Origin: Thelonectria olida
Taxonomy: Eukaryota > Ascomycota > Sordariomycetes > Hypocreales > Nectriaceae
DNA length: 64,000 bases
NCBI GenBank assembly: GCA_020736575.1
Contig: JAGPYM010000002.1
Span: 3,100,001 to 3,164,000 of the forward strand
Direction: 5' to 3'
A program made the position numbers and the translations under genes. Positions 1-11,996 of the stretch are shown here, one piece after another (the stretch's first letter is position 1; each line of letters begins with the position of its first letter). The notes beneath the pieces were generated by a model, which was not told the origin of the DNA, made no database searches, and saw only the letters and a list, made by a program, of their open reading frames with translations.

Positions 1-1429
1 TAAATCCATAAATCCGGCATTGTTTCTTACTTGCAGAAGAAATAGAACCCAAAAATGCTGAGGCGACATGTGTGAATAGCATAGGTCTTTTATTTCTCAG
101 GCTGTGTAATGCTTACATTTGCTACATTTAGCTATGCTCCGGCAATGCTTTGGCTACCTGGCACCAGCAGAAGTAAAAGGTTACGTTGACGGGGTATACG
201 CAGCTTTGTCGTCAACACTTCGAGGATGCGAAGGACGGGTCATCCTCTTCAGTTCAGGACCTTACGTGCATTCCTTTCTCCACACGCACATGCAACAAAG
301 GAGCCCCTTTCTTCGTGTCAATTGATAATGTTCATTCTGGTCAATCTTCAATATGTATCTCATCAGCCACAAAGGATGGCTGGCCGACACGGAATCTAGA
401 CCACCGAGCGCCACCGAGTAATGAATGGGTTGCCAAATATACGAATACAGCACCTCAACATTGATTACCAAGAGGCCACGTCGAACCCTTTGGCCACCAC
501 CTTCGATAATACGGAGCAATTATTCGCAGCTCCGTGACTTTATTTTGTCTCTGATGGTCCTCGAGCCATCCGCGTCTCCAGTCTCCACACACACACAGAC
601 AACCCAGCCTCGCTCGCTGGCTCGCTCGTTGATATGTACGTATTGATTACTCCATCTCTGCCCGTCATCCAGAAGAAGCGTTTCCATTAGTATCACGCGA
701 TTCAAAGACGTGAAAGTAGGGTACCTGTTTCACTATGCCTGGGGTCCTTTGATTTCCCTTTTTTTCTTTTTTTTCACCACAGAGATGTGCCCGCATAGTT
801 CGAAACAGATCACCAGCCAACAGCCTCTAACTCAAGCTTGAGGACAAATATGCCCAAACGTGCCGTCATGATCCGACCAACTACTTTGTCAGGAACCAAC
901 AAATAACGTTGGTGACTTTATTCCGATCCCTCCCCCACCTAACAAGGCGCATTCCAGCTCATTTCCACCCGTACATATCCATTGTCTTATTAATTCAAAA
1001 CCAACGGGAATTAGGCATGTGTTCGATTCATCACGGGCAGTCAACTTTGTACCTACCAAGGTACGTACCCATTTTACGCCTCCGCTCCGCTGAACAAGCT
1101 TCCCCCGTCCGGCCCCACTCCTCCGGCGCTATCTCTTCCGAACCTCCCCAAAACGGCAGAACGCCCTCGGACTGGGACGGACCTCAGCCTTTGTGGGCTG
1201 TCGGCAGGTACGATTCCATCTTGCCACATATCAGTTTTTCCCATCTTGACAGATCTCCCATTAGCCACAGCCTTGAGCCAACTCCGACCCGCCACGGTTG
1301 AAAGAGCATCGCCATGTAGCCTTCATTAACCTCACAAGGATTTAAACAAACAACTAAGTCATTGCGCTTCGTCAATTGTATTCCTGCCATTTATCGTGAC
1401 CGTCTATAAACACACTCGAATCTGCCATC
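1..1429. other. Gene-free stretch downstream of the OYE gene
   Basis: No reading frame here has a recognisable protein or plausible splice sites. It holds the 3' flank of the minus-strand oxidoreductase gene and one exact copy of the palindrome GGTACGTACC at 1060-1069. The longest frames are short and low-complexity, and I treat them as chance. Confidence 0.6.
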
Positions 1430-2720
1430 TCAACGATGTCGCCCATTGGGCTTAGGAGGGGCTCGGTGGTACTGGTTCGGCCACTTCACTTCCACATTCA
1501 ACTCATGTGCCACGGTCAACACCCAGTTGGGCTCCCGTAGGAACTGTCTGGCCGCCTGCACCAGATCCGCCGAGGGATCCTGGTCCTCCTGCACAACCGC
1601 CTTGGCAAACTCGCTCTCGTTGATGACGCCCACGCTCGCAATCAGCAAGTTCAAGCCCTCGGCCTGCACTGCCGACCGGATCTTTCGCGCTAGATCAGTC
1701 TGGAACGTCTGGTGCACCGTGATATTTTGCTTCTCGTTGTTGCCGCCGCTGCTGACATCGAGGACGTCGACGCCCAATGCGGGGAGCAACTTGGCCAGCT
1801 TGATGCTCTCGTCGAGGTCCCAAGAGGGCTCGCCGGTGTACTCCAGCCACTCGGTGGCAGAGATGCGAACCCAAAGGGGCATTTCATCGGGGATGACCTC
1901 CCGTACAGCCTTGATAGTCTCGAGCAGGAAGCGGACTCGGTTCTCAAAGCTACCTCCATACTCATCTGTTCGTTGCTACAAGACTTTTAGAATGCCTCTT
2001 CATTTCAGGGGTATATGAGGACCTTACGTTGGAGACGGGCGACAGGAACTCGCTGAACAGGTAACCGTGAGCAGCGTGAATCTCAACAACATCCACACCA
2101 GCCTTGACAGCTCGGACGGCGGCATCGACAAAGCTCTGGGTCAATCCCTTGATCTCTTCCACAGTCAACTCGCGAGGTTCCGCGTGGTCAGCGGCGAATG
2201 GGATCGGGCTAGGTCCGACCACATCGTTTGGCCAACCACCAACAGTCTCGGGAGCAAGCTCTTTGTTGACAGTGCCGCCGATCCAAGGGGGTAGAGTGCT
2301 CGCCTTGCGACCTGCGTGGGCGAGCTGGATCGAAACGTGTGAGTTCTGGCTGTGAATAAAGTCGGTGATGCGCTTCAGCGGCACAATCTGGCCGTCCTCC
2401 CAGAGGCCTGAATCATGGGGGGAGATGCGTCCACGAGGTTCCACGCCGGTAGCCTCGACGGTGACGAGGGCAGCACCGTTAAGTGCGAATTGGCCAAGGT
2501 GGACGAGGTGCCAGTCGGACAAGTAGCCGTCTTTGGCGCTGTAGGTGCACATAGGCGAGACGACGAAGCGGTTGTGCAGTTCGACGCCGCGGATGCGGAT
2601 GGGCTTGAAGAGGGTCGGCGACGAGGCGGAGTCAACGGCCGAGCCGGCCGGGGGGTTCTGGGCCGGGGTGAAGTAAGGGACGCCGGGGGCGGGTTTGTTT
2701 TCGAGGTCTTGAAGAGTCAT
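1430..2720 (-). CDS. NADH:flavin oxidoreductase, Old Yellow Enzyme family (YqjM-like)
   Basis: This is an FMN-dependent ene-reductase of 412 residues in two exons: 2720-2028 and 1975-1430. The single 52-bp intron (1976-2027) has donor GTAAGG, acceptor TAG and phase 0. Splicing restores the family stretch SPVSN-QRTDEYGGSFENR, which supports the model. Visible family marks are SPMCTYSA near residue 56, with the Cys that modulates FMN in YqjM-type enzymes, then QLAHAGRKAS near 132, HAAHGYL near 215 with the substrate-binding His, and a late VDVLDVSSGG. There is no signal peptide, so a cytosolic location is likely. Family members reduce activated C=C bonds of enones and nitro compounds with NAD(P)H. 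The physiological substrate cannot be read from sequence. It stands alone, with no biosynthetic cluster around it. Confidence 0.93.
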
Positions 2721-4372
2721 GGTTGGTGATGGTTGTCGGGAGGGTGACGGGGAAGTTGCTGTTTGAATGCCAGAGACGAAGGGAAACTACTGAGGGGGTA
2801 GAGGGGGCTTTATACGAAGCCCAGGGTCACCAACAATGAAGAGATGTTCAAGTCGAGATGAGGTTAAAAGCCCAAATGGTTCGATAACCCGTTTCCATAA
2901 AGCTTCCATCCATACGGAGTAACTCCTCACCTCTGTGAATCGACTCGTTTCCCTCACCGTCCTCAGTCGGATTTTTGCGGCGTGTGTGAATGGATTGATT
3001 GATAAGCAGCCCTGCACGATAAATGACGTGCGCACTTGATGAAACACAATACCACCCACGCACATGGACCGATCTCTGAATCAGGCTTCGCAGCCTCTCC
3101 ATCGGTAGGGCGCTCCCCCCCAAAGACTTCCACTGCCATCAGCACTCTATCGAGGTTCTGGTGGGTTACGGCTATCGGACCGGGGCCGGGCATTGCCCAT
3201 TGACCGTCATACCCGCTGGGAAACCCGTTCGAACTGTCGATGATTTTCCAAGTACACGAATCCGGCATCATAGCCGCTTTCGGTGAATAAGCCAGTACAC
3301 CACCACTCTGAGCTGACAAATGTCTCATCCAAATGGTAGTTGACTCCAACAGCGACTCCAACTTTGAATCTCCAATTGTTGGGGTAGTTAGGTAGCGAGC
3401 CCAGTGGCAAGCAACAGCATTAATAATCCATCTCGAGTCTCCGTCAAGGTGGAGAGCATTACGGAGTCGGGAACTGCGATCCCGAACTCAGGCTCCACTC
3501 ATCGGACTGCATTTCCGCCATCATCACTCCGGGCCGAGTCCAAGGTGTCTTTGACCCGCGTTTTCACAAACGACGACTTGATCGTCATCTGGGCGAACTT
3601 GTCTTGAAGAAAAAATGGCAAGACGCGGCTAATAAAACGCAAATGGATCGACTTTGCCCACAAATTTGATCATTGCAAGTCGTTCGTTTCAAACATTTCC
3701 TCAACTCAATTCCACAAGACTCCCCGATAAATAGCCTCCAACATCCAAGCCATCCTCAGAAATGACCTAGCTCACCTAACCTAGCCCAGATTCTTTGGGC
3801 GTTTTTGCCTAAACTCCTCTCGCAGCCACCCACCACGACACACCAATCCATGACGGCTAGTCCCAAGTCTATCTTCAGAAAACGTGCTGCCCACGAGCTG
3901 TCAAACTACCCGGACCAACCACCATCGAGACCCTGTCGATCCCCCTCACATGGACACCACCTTCGAACTGTCCGACTTCAAGAACGTTGCATCATTGTGT
4001 TACGTTTCATAGCCGGTGGACGACGTCCAAGTCAATCCAGTACAAACAATCTTTCACTTGCGAGGTCTTTCAAGTTCACTTGAGGAGCGCTCCCAGTCGA
4101 GGCATTCAAGTGAGACGGGTCAATCCAGGCAAACGAAAAATGAAATGTTTTGATGTCCTATGTAAGACGAATGGAGCAGCATATGCCGCATCCAAACAAA
4201 AGTTTCATGAGTCTTACAGCTGTCTCGCCAGCTCCTGATAATTACAAGTCAAAACTCCGGATATCGCTCCCTCCAGTCAATAGGCTGACATGTAAACCAA
4301 ATCCAGGTCCGTAAAAATTCCTACAAGGCTGCCGAACTTCTCCTCCCCTTCGTATCCATCGCATGTCTTGAT
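2721..4372. other. Intergenic region between the OYE and CCP1 genes
   Basis: This 1.65-kb stretch holds the promoter side of the oxidoreductase gene and the 3' flank of the peroxidase gene. I examined the short frames on both strands and none shows a family motif or consistent splicing. Confidence 0.6.
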
Positions 4373-5566
4373 TTACTGATCCCACTTGGGCTTGAAGGTC
4401 CATCGCTGGCTCTCGGTGCCTTGAGCGAAGGGGACGCCGAGCTCGAAGAGTCGGAGAACAACGCTGGAGAAATCCTTGAAGAAAACGTCGTTGTCCTTAG
4501 CGTACTTCTCAACCCAGGGCTTGAAGCCCTTGTCCTGAACAAGAGCCATATCGGTGGGCAGCATCATGAGGGTCTTGGTGGACTTGTCCTCGTACTATCA
4601 ATGAATTAGCGCCCAGATTCGAATTGCATAATGATTTCGCAAGAAGTCTTCATACCTGAGCAGGGCCCTTCCACTTCTTCCACTGCCACTTCTCCTCAAT
4701 CAGGAGGCGGTAGTAGTCGTTGGTGAGGATAGTAGGGGAGAAGGTCCAGGGACCATCGAAACCAGATCGGTCGGTGTGGCAGCGACCGAGAGCGTGAGCG
4801 CCGGAGAGGGCGACAATCTCCTGGTCGTTGAAGCCCATGCGGTAAAAGATGTTTCGGAGGTGGTCACCGTTCTTGGTGGCATCGGGAAGACGGCCATCGG
4901 GAGTGCAGGCGGCAGCCTCACTATCAGAACGGCCAGGTCGGTAGGGAACGACGGGACCCTGCATCTCCTGGATGGCGACGACACCGCCGAGAATCCAGAG
5001 ATCGGAGTAAGTGATCCAGGGGAATTGGGCTATTCGACTTGGTCAGTTCTAAGGGTCAGATTGGCGGCGACAATGGTAAAATACTGACCCTTGACGGGGT
5101 CGAGGAAGTTGCGAGCAGCAATCAGGCCAGCATTGGCGCCGTGGTCAGACTCGGGAGCGAATCGCATAGTAGCTCCGTTGCTGCCACCAGTGCCAGTCTC
5201 CTTGTCGTAGGTGCCGCTGGCATGCCAAGCGAGACGGAGGAGGACAGGACCGAAGCTACCATCATCGTAGTCGTCCTTCTCCTCGAGGCGAGAAGCGATC
5301 AAGTCGTAGACCTTCTGGTAGTCCTCCTTGGTAGGAGAGAAGACCTTGGGAGTGGCGGAAGCGCCGTTGAGGTAGAAATAGCCACCAGCGCCGGCAGCAG
5401 CAGCACCGGCCAGGTAGATCCAGAGGGAAGAGGACTTCTGGGCAGGCTCCGAGGAGTAATATCGATGACCGTTCTGGCGGAAAGCCTGGCGAGGAGCCAC
5501 GGAGAAAGCGCTGCGAGTGGAGGCGCGAGTAGCAGCGCGGACGAACTGGCGGGATGCGGAAGCCAT
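4373..5566 (-). CDS. CCP1: Cytochrome c peroxidase, mitochondrial
   Basis: This haem peroxidase of the mitochondrial intermembrane space reduces H2O2 with electrons from cytochrome c. The 357-residue product has three exons (5566-5089, 5029-4656, 4594-4373) split by introns of 59 and 61 bp. The N-terminus is a basic, Arg-rich presequence followed by an Ala/Gly-rich hydrophobic segment near residues 49-66, the bipartite signal processed on import. Catalytic residues are visible: distal Arg111, Trp114 and His115 in [10 protein letters not shown], proximal His238 in [12 protein letters not shown], and Trp254 in GPWTF, spaced 16 from the proximal His as in yeast CCP (His175 and Trp191). The sequence TTGACAG directly before the ATG looks like a 3' splice site, so a 205-bp 5'-UTR intron (5567-5771, donor GTACGT) is likely. 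Confidence 0.97.
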
Positions 5567-5771
5567 CTGTCAAGGCGTGAGTGTGAGATTGGCGGTTTAT
5601 AGTGTGCTGATGAGGAATTGGAGGGAATGGGTCAGAGGCAGTGAGGAATCAGAAGATCGTGATCGAAACATAGAGCGGATTGTACAGTTGTTGATAAGGA
5701 ATTCGGGAAGAGCACCGAAGAAATCCAATGGGAGCTTTGAAGTTTGGTGGTTCCATGACAGTTGAACGTAC
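5567..5771 (-). other. Probable 5'-UTR intron of CCP1
   Basis: On the minus strand GTACGT begins at 5771, and the acceptor AG occupies 5568-5567, directly before the ATG at 5566. If used, translation starts at the first base of the second transcribed exon. This is read from splice consensus only, and no transcript evidence was available. Confidence 0.55.
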
Positions 5772-7951
5772 CTTTGCTATTGTGAATTGAGATCTGGAGA
5801 TGTGAGAGAGAGGATGAAGGAGGGAATGGAAGCTTGAAGAGGAGGGGAGGAAGAGAAGAGGAAGAGAAGGTGGGAGCCGAGGGATGGAAATGGAAATGGA
5901 AATGCACCTGGGAAGGGAAGGGGCTGACGGGGTGTTTTGGACCACGGGCAACGAGACGGCAACTGACCGTCGCACCTTCAATCAGTACCTTAGGTAGGTA
6001 GGTACGAAGTCGAGCTCGCTCCTTCCTCGCCGGCCGGGGCGTCCCCCGAGAACACTCCATCTTCCAGAAGGACACTAATGAGGTAGGGTTCTATCTGGGC
6101 TCGGGGACTAACAGAGCATTCACCGAATTGAAACTGGTGATTGGGTGTTTATCATGGACTCCTTGGAACCGTTTACAGGTGCATGAATCCTGCTATTCCC
6201 TTGATCGCATCAGAGACGGCATTCTGTACAGAGAGAAGGCATGCCACTTTCACGCCCACCCAATTCTGTCTCTCTGCCTCTCTCTCGCGGCTTTGGGACA
6301 CACACGGGAAGCAAGCCATAACAAGCCGGGTTCAGGGTCAAGGGTCAGAGTCAGGGCCTAAAACTTGGAGGGGCCGAGTCAAAACGGCCCAAGTCTGACG
6401 CTGCCCTGGGCTGAACTTGTGAAGGCGCTCCCGTGTGCATTGAAATTGCCCCCCGTTTACTGGCTCAGCGTCTTAGCGGACCCGCGGGTGCTCGGTGGGG
6501 TAATCAGCGCCCTGTGGGCTTGTGTGGACCTGCTGGGGCCGATGGGGGCTTTTGCGCAGGCGGTCATGGGAGTTTACTTCGCTGTGAGAGGCCACTCTGG
6601 ACAATGGAAGCCCCCAGAAGATAAGTGACGAGTGAAGCAAGGGACTGGACTCTCAACAGTGCTTCCGTTTCCGAGGTCCGCATGGACGTGCACAGATTGT
6701 TAATCCCGAGAAAGGAGTTGGACCAAGCACCAGCCACTTGTTCCGGAGAGCGTTCGGCATGTGGCCGCCAAGTGAAAAAGGGCATCCATGGATCCATTTG
6801 CAGTCAGGTTGCACAACTGCCAGCCCGAGCAAAAGAAGGAAGGCTTGATTCCAAATCCCATCTCCACGTTTGTTTCGCTTCCCGAGAGACCCTGTCACAC
6901 CCTCTCGCCTTCTCCCACCCGATGACTCCAGTGTGTTCTGATATTACGACATATCTCTCCCACTTCTTCTCTCTCTTGCCTTCTTTGTCTTATCTCCTCC
7001 CACCCAAGAAAAATTTTTTTATAAAACTCCAGCTCGTTCTTGCTCTTATGGCGGAACCCACTCAATCCAGAGCAAAGGAAAGTCAAATTGAGAAAAACGA
7101 TTTGCGTCTGATTTGTCATCTTTGCCTCGTTCACGGGCAATAGATCGGGAATGGGCTACAGACAGCTCCTCTAGAGAATCATTTCTGCCTACCGAGACTC
7201 AGGTCATCGGCCATTCGTATTTGTAGACGCCTTCCTACACCAAGATGAATTATTCGTTGCCACGCATCCTCATCAACTCCTCGTCTCGCGAGTGGGTCAA
7301 ATCTCCCCCCATCTTCGCATCTCAAGACCTTGTCTCCTCCCACTCAGCCTCTCAGCTCTCGTCTTCGTCTGCCCCAGATTCTCCAGCCCGCTCCCATCCC
7401 CTCGGATACCACCGGGGAATCTCTCCTTGCCGCCCTCGGTGCACGCCGGCATCTGCGGCTCCCTCCCCGAGCAGAACATCGGTGAGCGTCGCCGATACCT
7501 GCCAAACGTGCCGTTAGCTCATCTCTTCTTGGGTAAATATGTTATCTCTACAAACACATTTCAGTTACTACGCTTTGATACCGCAGTAGTTCTTCGTTCG
7601 TTCCTCGCCACATCAGACACCTGGAAATTGTCGGCAATCCGGGGTAATTCAAGCTCGTGGAGCTTCACCCTCACACCCCGGTTCGCCTCCGAGTCTGTGA
7701 CAAGCCATAACGGATTCCATCCTTCGCGTTTATATCGTAAAATATGAAGCATGACCTATGTATAAAGTACAACCCTCCACCGACCACTTCCATCCAAGCC
7801 TGCCATGCTACTTCCAGAGGCTCCAAGTATTATGTATGCTACAGGATATTTTTACTGCGACTCCCTCCCATTTCTTCCCTCAAAACGTGAGCGCCTCAAA
7901 CACCGACCCCGTCAGATCCCCTTCCTTAAATAGCTCGCACTGTTCTTCTTT
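5772..7951. other. Intergenic region, CCP1 promoter side to PRP39 3' flank
   Basis: No gene is supported in this 2.2-kb stretch. Next to CCP1 it is strongly strand-asymmetric: 5810-5930 is purine-rich on the plus strand, hence a pyrimidine-rich leader on the coding strand, with a short TGGAAA tandem at about 5884-5903. The rest holds only short frames with no recognisable motifs. Confidence 0.55.
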
Positions 7952-10288
7952 CTAGTTGAAGTCCGCATTGCCCTGCGCGTTCGGGTCAGGCTCGCCATGA
8001 GCCTCGTAGAAGTACAGGAATTGCGCCTCGGCTCGCTTCTTGCTTGCTTCGTCCAGTTCGGCTCGAGCACCATTCTCCTTGGCATTGTCTCCTGTCTTGG
8101 GCTGCTTGGCAACAGAAGCGGGTCTGTACTCATGTTAGAACTGGCATGCCACCGTGGCAGAAAGGGAATCAAGACTCACCCAAACATCTCCCGGTCCACC
8201 TGCAAAAACACCTTCATAGAGTCCTTGTCGCCGCGGTGGACCAAGTAACTCAGGTATACCTGCGCCAGCTCCTTCTTGACAGAGGCAGAGAGGTGACTCC
8301 GCTCTCTCAACTCGTCAAAAACTTGCTTCAACCGCTCGCCCTGTTTCGATTCCGCATCGACGCTCGTTGGCTGCTCCAGCTCAAACTGGAACCACCGATC
8401 CCAGAACAACCTGCTGTCTGCGTACCATTGGACGTTCTTGAGGAAAACGCCCCGAGCCTCCTCGACGGAACCCTTGACCTTCCACAAAAGATGTGCCCAC
8501 TCGGCTACAAGGGCGGCCTTGGCGTAGATGTCGACCGTGGGAGTGTCAATCTGGTCCTTGTACACTTGGATAGCCGCGTCAAGACCATTCTGCCTTCGCT
8601 CAACATTGGCCCAAGACACAATGACTTCGATGCAGTCGGGGAGCTTAATCAATATGGCAACATGGATGTCCAACGCGACCTGAACACGGCCAGCGCTCTC
8701 CTCAAAGTATGCCCACTGCATTCGAATGCCGGGCCGGCTGATGGGCACAAACATGGTCGATGCCCTCATATAAATGTTTCGTACCTCCTCGTCCTTTCCC
8801 TCCTGAGCTGACATCCATCGAGCGTACCGGAACCAGAATTCGTCGTAATACGCGCAGGTCACGAGGCAGCGCTCGTACAGGGCGACGATTCGTGCATAAT
8901 CGCCTTCCGATTCTTCAAAGTCCAAGTACTTGCGCCAGTTGACGAGCTGCGAGTGTTCGAGCGCCGTAACATGAAAATACGGCCGCTTCACTTCTGACTC
9001 ATAAGTCCACCGCTTGGAAACTTCAGCCTGGGTTCCTGTGAAGACCTCATAGTACATGTTGTCAATCTTGCCCCGGATATCGCGCTCAACTTCCAGCTCT
9101 GGCTTTTGCACTCCGCCGTATGCAGCACTTTCCTCTTCGACCTCGGACTTGAATCGCGCCAAGACGTCCGCGGGAGCTACCTCGCTCATAGGCTGGCTGT
9201 GAGAGAGGGATCGGAATCGTTCATAGTAGCGTGCGTACTGGTGCATGGGGATGCGAATGACACGGGCGTGGATGGCATAGATACGGTCGTGAGCTTCCTG
9301 TCGCTCCTCGTATTCGATGTACTTGTCCCAAAAAGGATGAGCGAGGAAGTCCAGGCCAACAAAGGTTGAGCCTCGCTCGAAAAGCCTGGTTGGTATGGTT
9401 AGAATATCATCACTACGCGAGGACCGGGTAGGGACATTGGGTGGGAGAGGATCAGTACAGAGGGGAAGATGGTTGTGCGAGTGAGTAGCAAAACCGCAAC
9501 CGGATTTCCTCCACATAGGGACGTGTGTTGCGTCATGACGAGTTAGGATTAAGACGAGCATTAAGACGAGCACGGGTGAATATCAACAAGGCCTGGCAGA
9601 AAGCGTGAGAGAGCATCCCGAGGTTGGGGGCCACTGCAGGCATATCTCACCATCCAAAGGTTGACAGTGTATGTGTAGACACATCGAGAGTATGCCGACT
9701 GAGGCGACACCGGCCAAAGGAGATAACTGCGCCGTCCGGCATGTTAAGGGTAGGGGAAGGAAATCATCCAACAGAACTTACTCTCTGACGAGGTGTGGGT
9801 CATGGGTTGTCTCCATCTTGAAGGAGCAGTACTCGGTCCACAAGTCGACAGAATTGGTGATACTCGCGCATCCCCTCTCATAGACCTAGCCGTGCGTTAG
9901 CAGAGCTCATTTCGCGCGCAGTCACAAATCTCACCATCTCGGCCGACTCAGGTCCGGCGATGTTGAATTCCATATCCGCATACTTCTTCCAGTAGCCGAA
10001 AAGGAGAGGGAACTTCATGAGGAATCGGTCGTAGGCATCGCGGAAGGTCGCAAGAGCTTGGGGGCTAGAATTGCGGTTCAAACCACCTTCGAGGGTTTCG
10101 CAGGCTTTGATGAGGTTTTCCCAGTGCTCAAAGTTGTCGGTATCGGACTCCTATTGTCAAAATATGGTTAGCTGCTGGTGAGCGGTAGGTAGGGCTTTGC
10201 AAGTTTCAAGACATACCACCTCGGCATTGTGCTTTCGCACTGTCGCGTACTCCTCCTCGGAGCCGCCAAAGTGCCCAAAGTCACTCAT
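7952..10288 (-). CDS. PRP39: Pre-mRNA-processing factor 39 (U1 snRNP, HAT repeats)
   Basis: Prp39 is a U1 snRNP component needed for stable 5' splice-site recognition in the nucleus. The 589-residue product has five exons: 10288-10217, 10150-9935, 9885-9782, 9385-8180 and 8123-7952. Introns are 66, 49, 396 and 56 bp. The protein is built of HAT (half-a-TPR) helices with repeated aromatic spacing, for example FEHWENLIKA near residue 30, FPLLFGYWKKYADME near 69, FWDKYIEYEERQ near 150, FWFRYARWMS and WDRWFQFE. The start gives MSDFGHFGG and continues in phase through all four junctions. The third intron is about seven times longer than the others, yet the protein reads without a gap across it (VRE-LFERGST). 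The C-terminus is polar and charged. Confidence 0.92.
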
Positions 10289-11996
10289 GTCGTCAAAAAC
10301 GGTTGAGGACGTGTGTCGCGTAGCGCGATTGATAAGGATTAAAGGACAGACGGGCGACTAGGATGATGGTTGGCGGCGCTTGACGATTAAGAAGCTGACG
10401 AGAAATGATGGATGTTCGAGGCTGAGTCGCGAGGTGGAAGGGGTTGGCAGTTCGCGCCGACCTGAGATCAGTGATCAAGGCTTTCCAGGATGGTACTTGT
10501 TACGCATGTACCGCCGCAAAACTTCTTGCGGCAGCATCACTCAAAATGGGGTGGAAACGCCTTGATTAGGTTAGTGTAGCTGCACCTCATCACGCAGAGT
10601 ACACGGACTAGAAGTAGCGCGCATCCTGCAGGCTGCAGCGAATGCTCCAGGATCGTGGCCGGGCCAACCATTTAGCCGGTCTTGGTGACTAAGCGATCGC
10701 AGATTCGCGACATATTTTTTGAGCGAGTGGGGGGTGCGAAAGAGATCTCTTTTTCCTCATCCTAAATTTGGCTGGTGATGATTCTCACAAAATTATTATG
10801 ATAGGAAGAGAATGAACGCTCTCCGCATGGAGAGCATGATCTCAATTCGAATCTGAAGCCATTGAAGGGGTTCACTTACTTTGCGTATTCTGTTCTACTC
10901 CAACTCGGCGAGTGTCGATTGCGGGGGATTTCCACTCGTTTTTCGCTTCAGTTGCACCCGGCTACGACCACAGCTGTCAACTACGAGGCATTGAGCATGG
11001 TGTTTGACTCGGGGTCTGTCGCCGACCTTTGAATAAGTTTTCTCCTTGGTATTGTGAAACATTGCCGTTGCGGGAAGGGATATCCCCTGCTGGAGAATTC
11101 GTTTGTTGTTCTTGTCCACGTCATGAGGACTCTACTAAGCCTCGTTCCATGCCATGCGACCTGACAACGTATTTGTTTGTATGGATGCCCGCATAAAGCA
11201 GAGGCCACTATCAGTGTACTGTTTAGGCGATCAGCTTGCGTAGGCGTGGGAGAACCAACCGGAAGAGGCAAGAACGGATTGAAGGTATCTCCGAATTCTG
11301 CACATTGACTGGATATGACTTTTTATATCTGACTTTTTGCATCTGGGCCTCGCGCTGTGCAGCCAACGCGAATGGACTACGTTTAACACGAGGGCATTTC
11401 CCACAGCTGAGACAACTACCGCGCTCGCAGCCTGGATACGGCAGTTGTCGATGCCTCAAGCCGAAAATAAAATGTGAATATCATTCCTTGGCCGTGACAT
11501 GGTTTAACGTGGCGGCTTGTCTTCAGGCTCTGGAGATACGAAGGTAGGTACTGACTGTCCTTCGTACTTTTTTTTCTGATGGAACTTCAGCCCGAGTGGC
11601 CGCATTCTTGGCGGGCGTGGGCTGCAGTGGAGTCTGCCCCGGCGCACCCACACAGCAGCCCTGCGCGCGCTGGGCATTTGCCGTCCAACACAGCAACTGG
11701 ACCCAACGTCATGCTAGTGGACAGGGATCAATCTTCCGCAGGCACCTCATCAACCTCCAAACCCCCCAAGCTTCCAAGTTGCATCCCATGGAAAGTCGGA
11801 AATCCTAACACCCCAACTGCGACTTGAATACGCCCGCGCTTCGGCCTCTTGTCCCTCTCAGAACTTCCTTCGCCTTTACTCACCACTCCAGACGGCCATG
11901 GACGATTGGAGTCGTTGATGCTCGCCCACAATCGCTCCCCTGAAGTTCCTCATGAGGTTTAGATCCCCCTCCATCTACACATAGTCACATCTCACC
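10289..11996. other. Divergent promoter region between PRP39 and the synaptojanin-like gene
   Basis: This 1.7-kb stretch lies between two outward-facing genes and must contain both promoters. No further gene is supported. A Cys-rich frame on the minus strand near 11400-11450 has no family pattern and was not called. Confidence 0.55.

Noticed and set aside
909..1301. 130-codon plus-strand frame
   Set aside because: Low-complexity composition, no motif, no splice logic, and it lies in the 3' flank of the OYE gene.
3090..3180. tRNA-like words (GGTAGGGCGCTCC followed by GGTTCTGG)
   Set aside because: The downstream word is not a proper B box (needs GGTTCRANNCC) and no cloverleaf stems could be drawn.
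11223..11459. Cys-rich minus-strand frame (CERGSCLSCGKCP)
   Set aside because: Cys spacing matches no zinc-finger or secreted family I know, and the rest of the frame is not protein-like.
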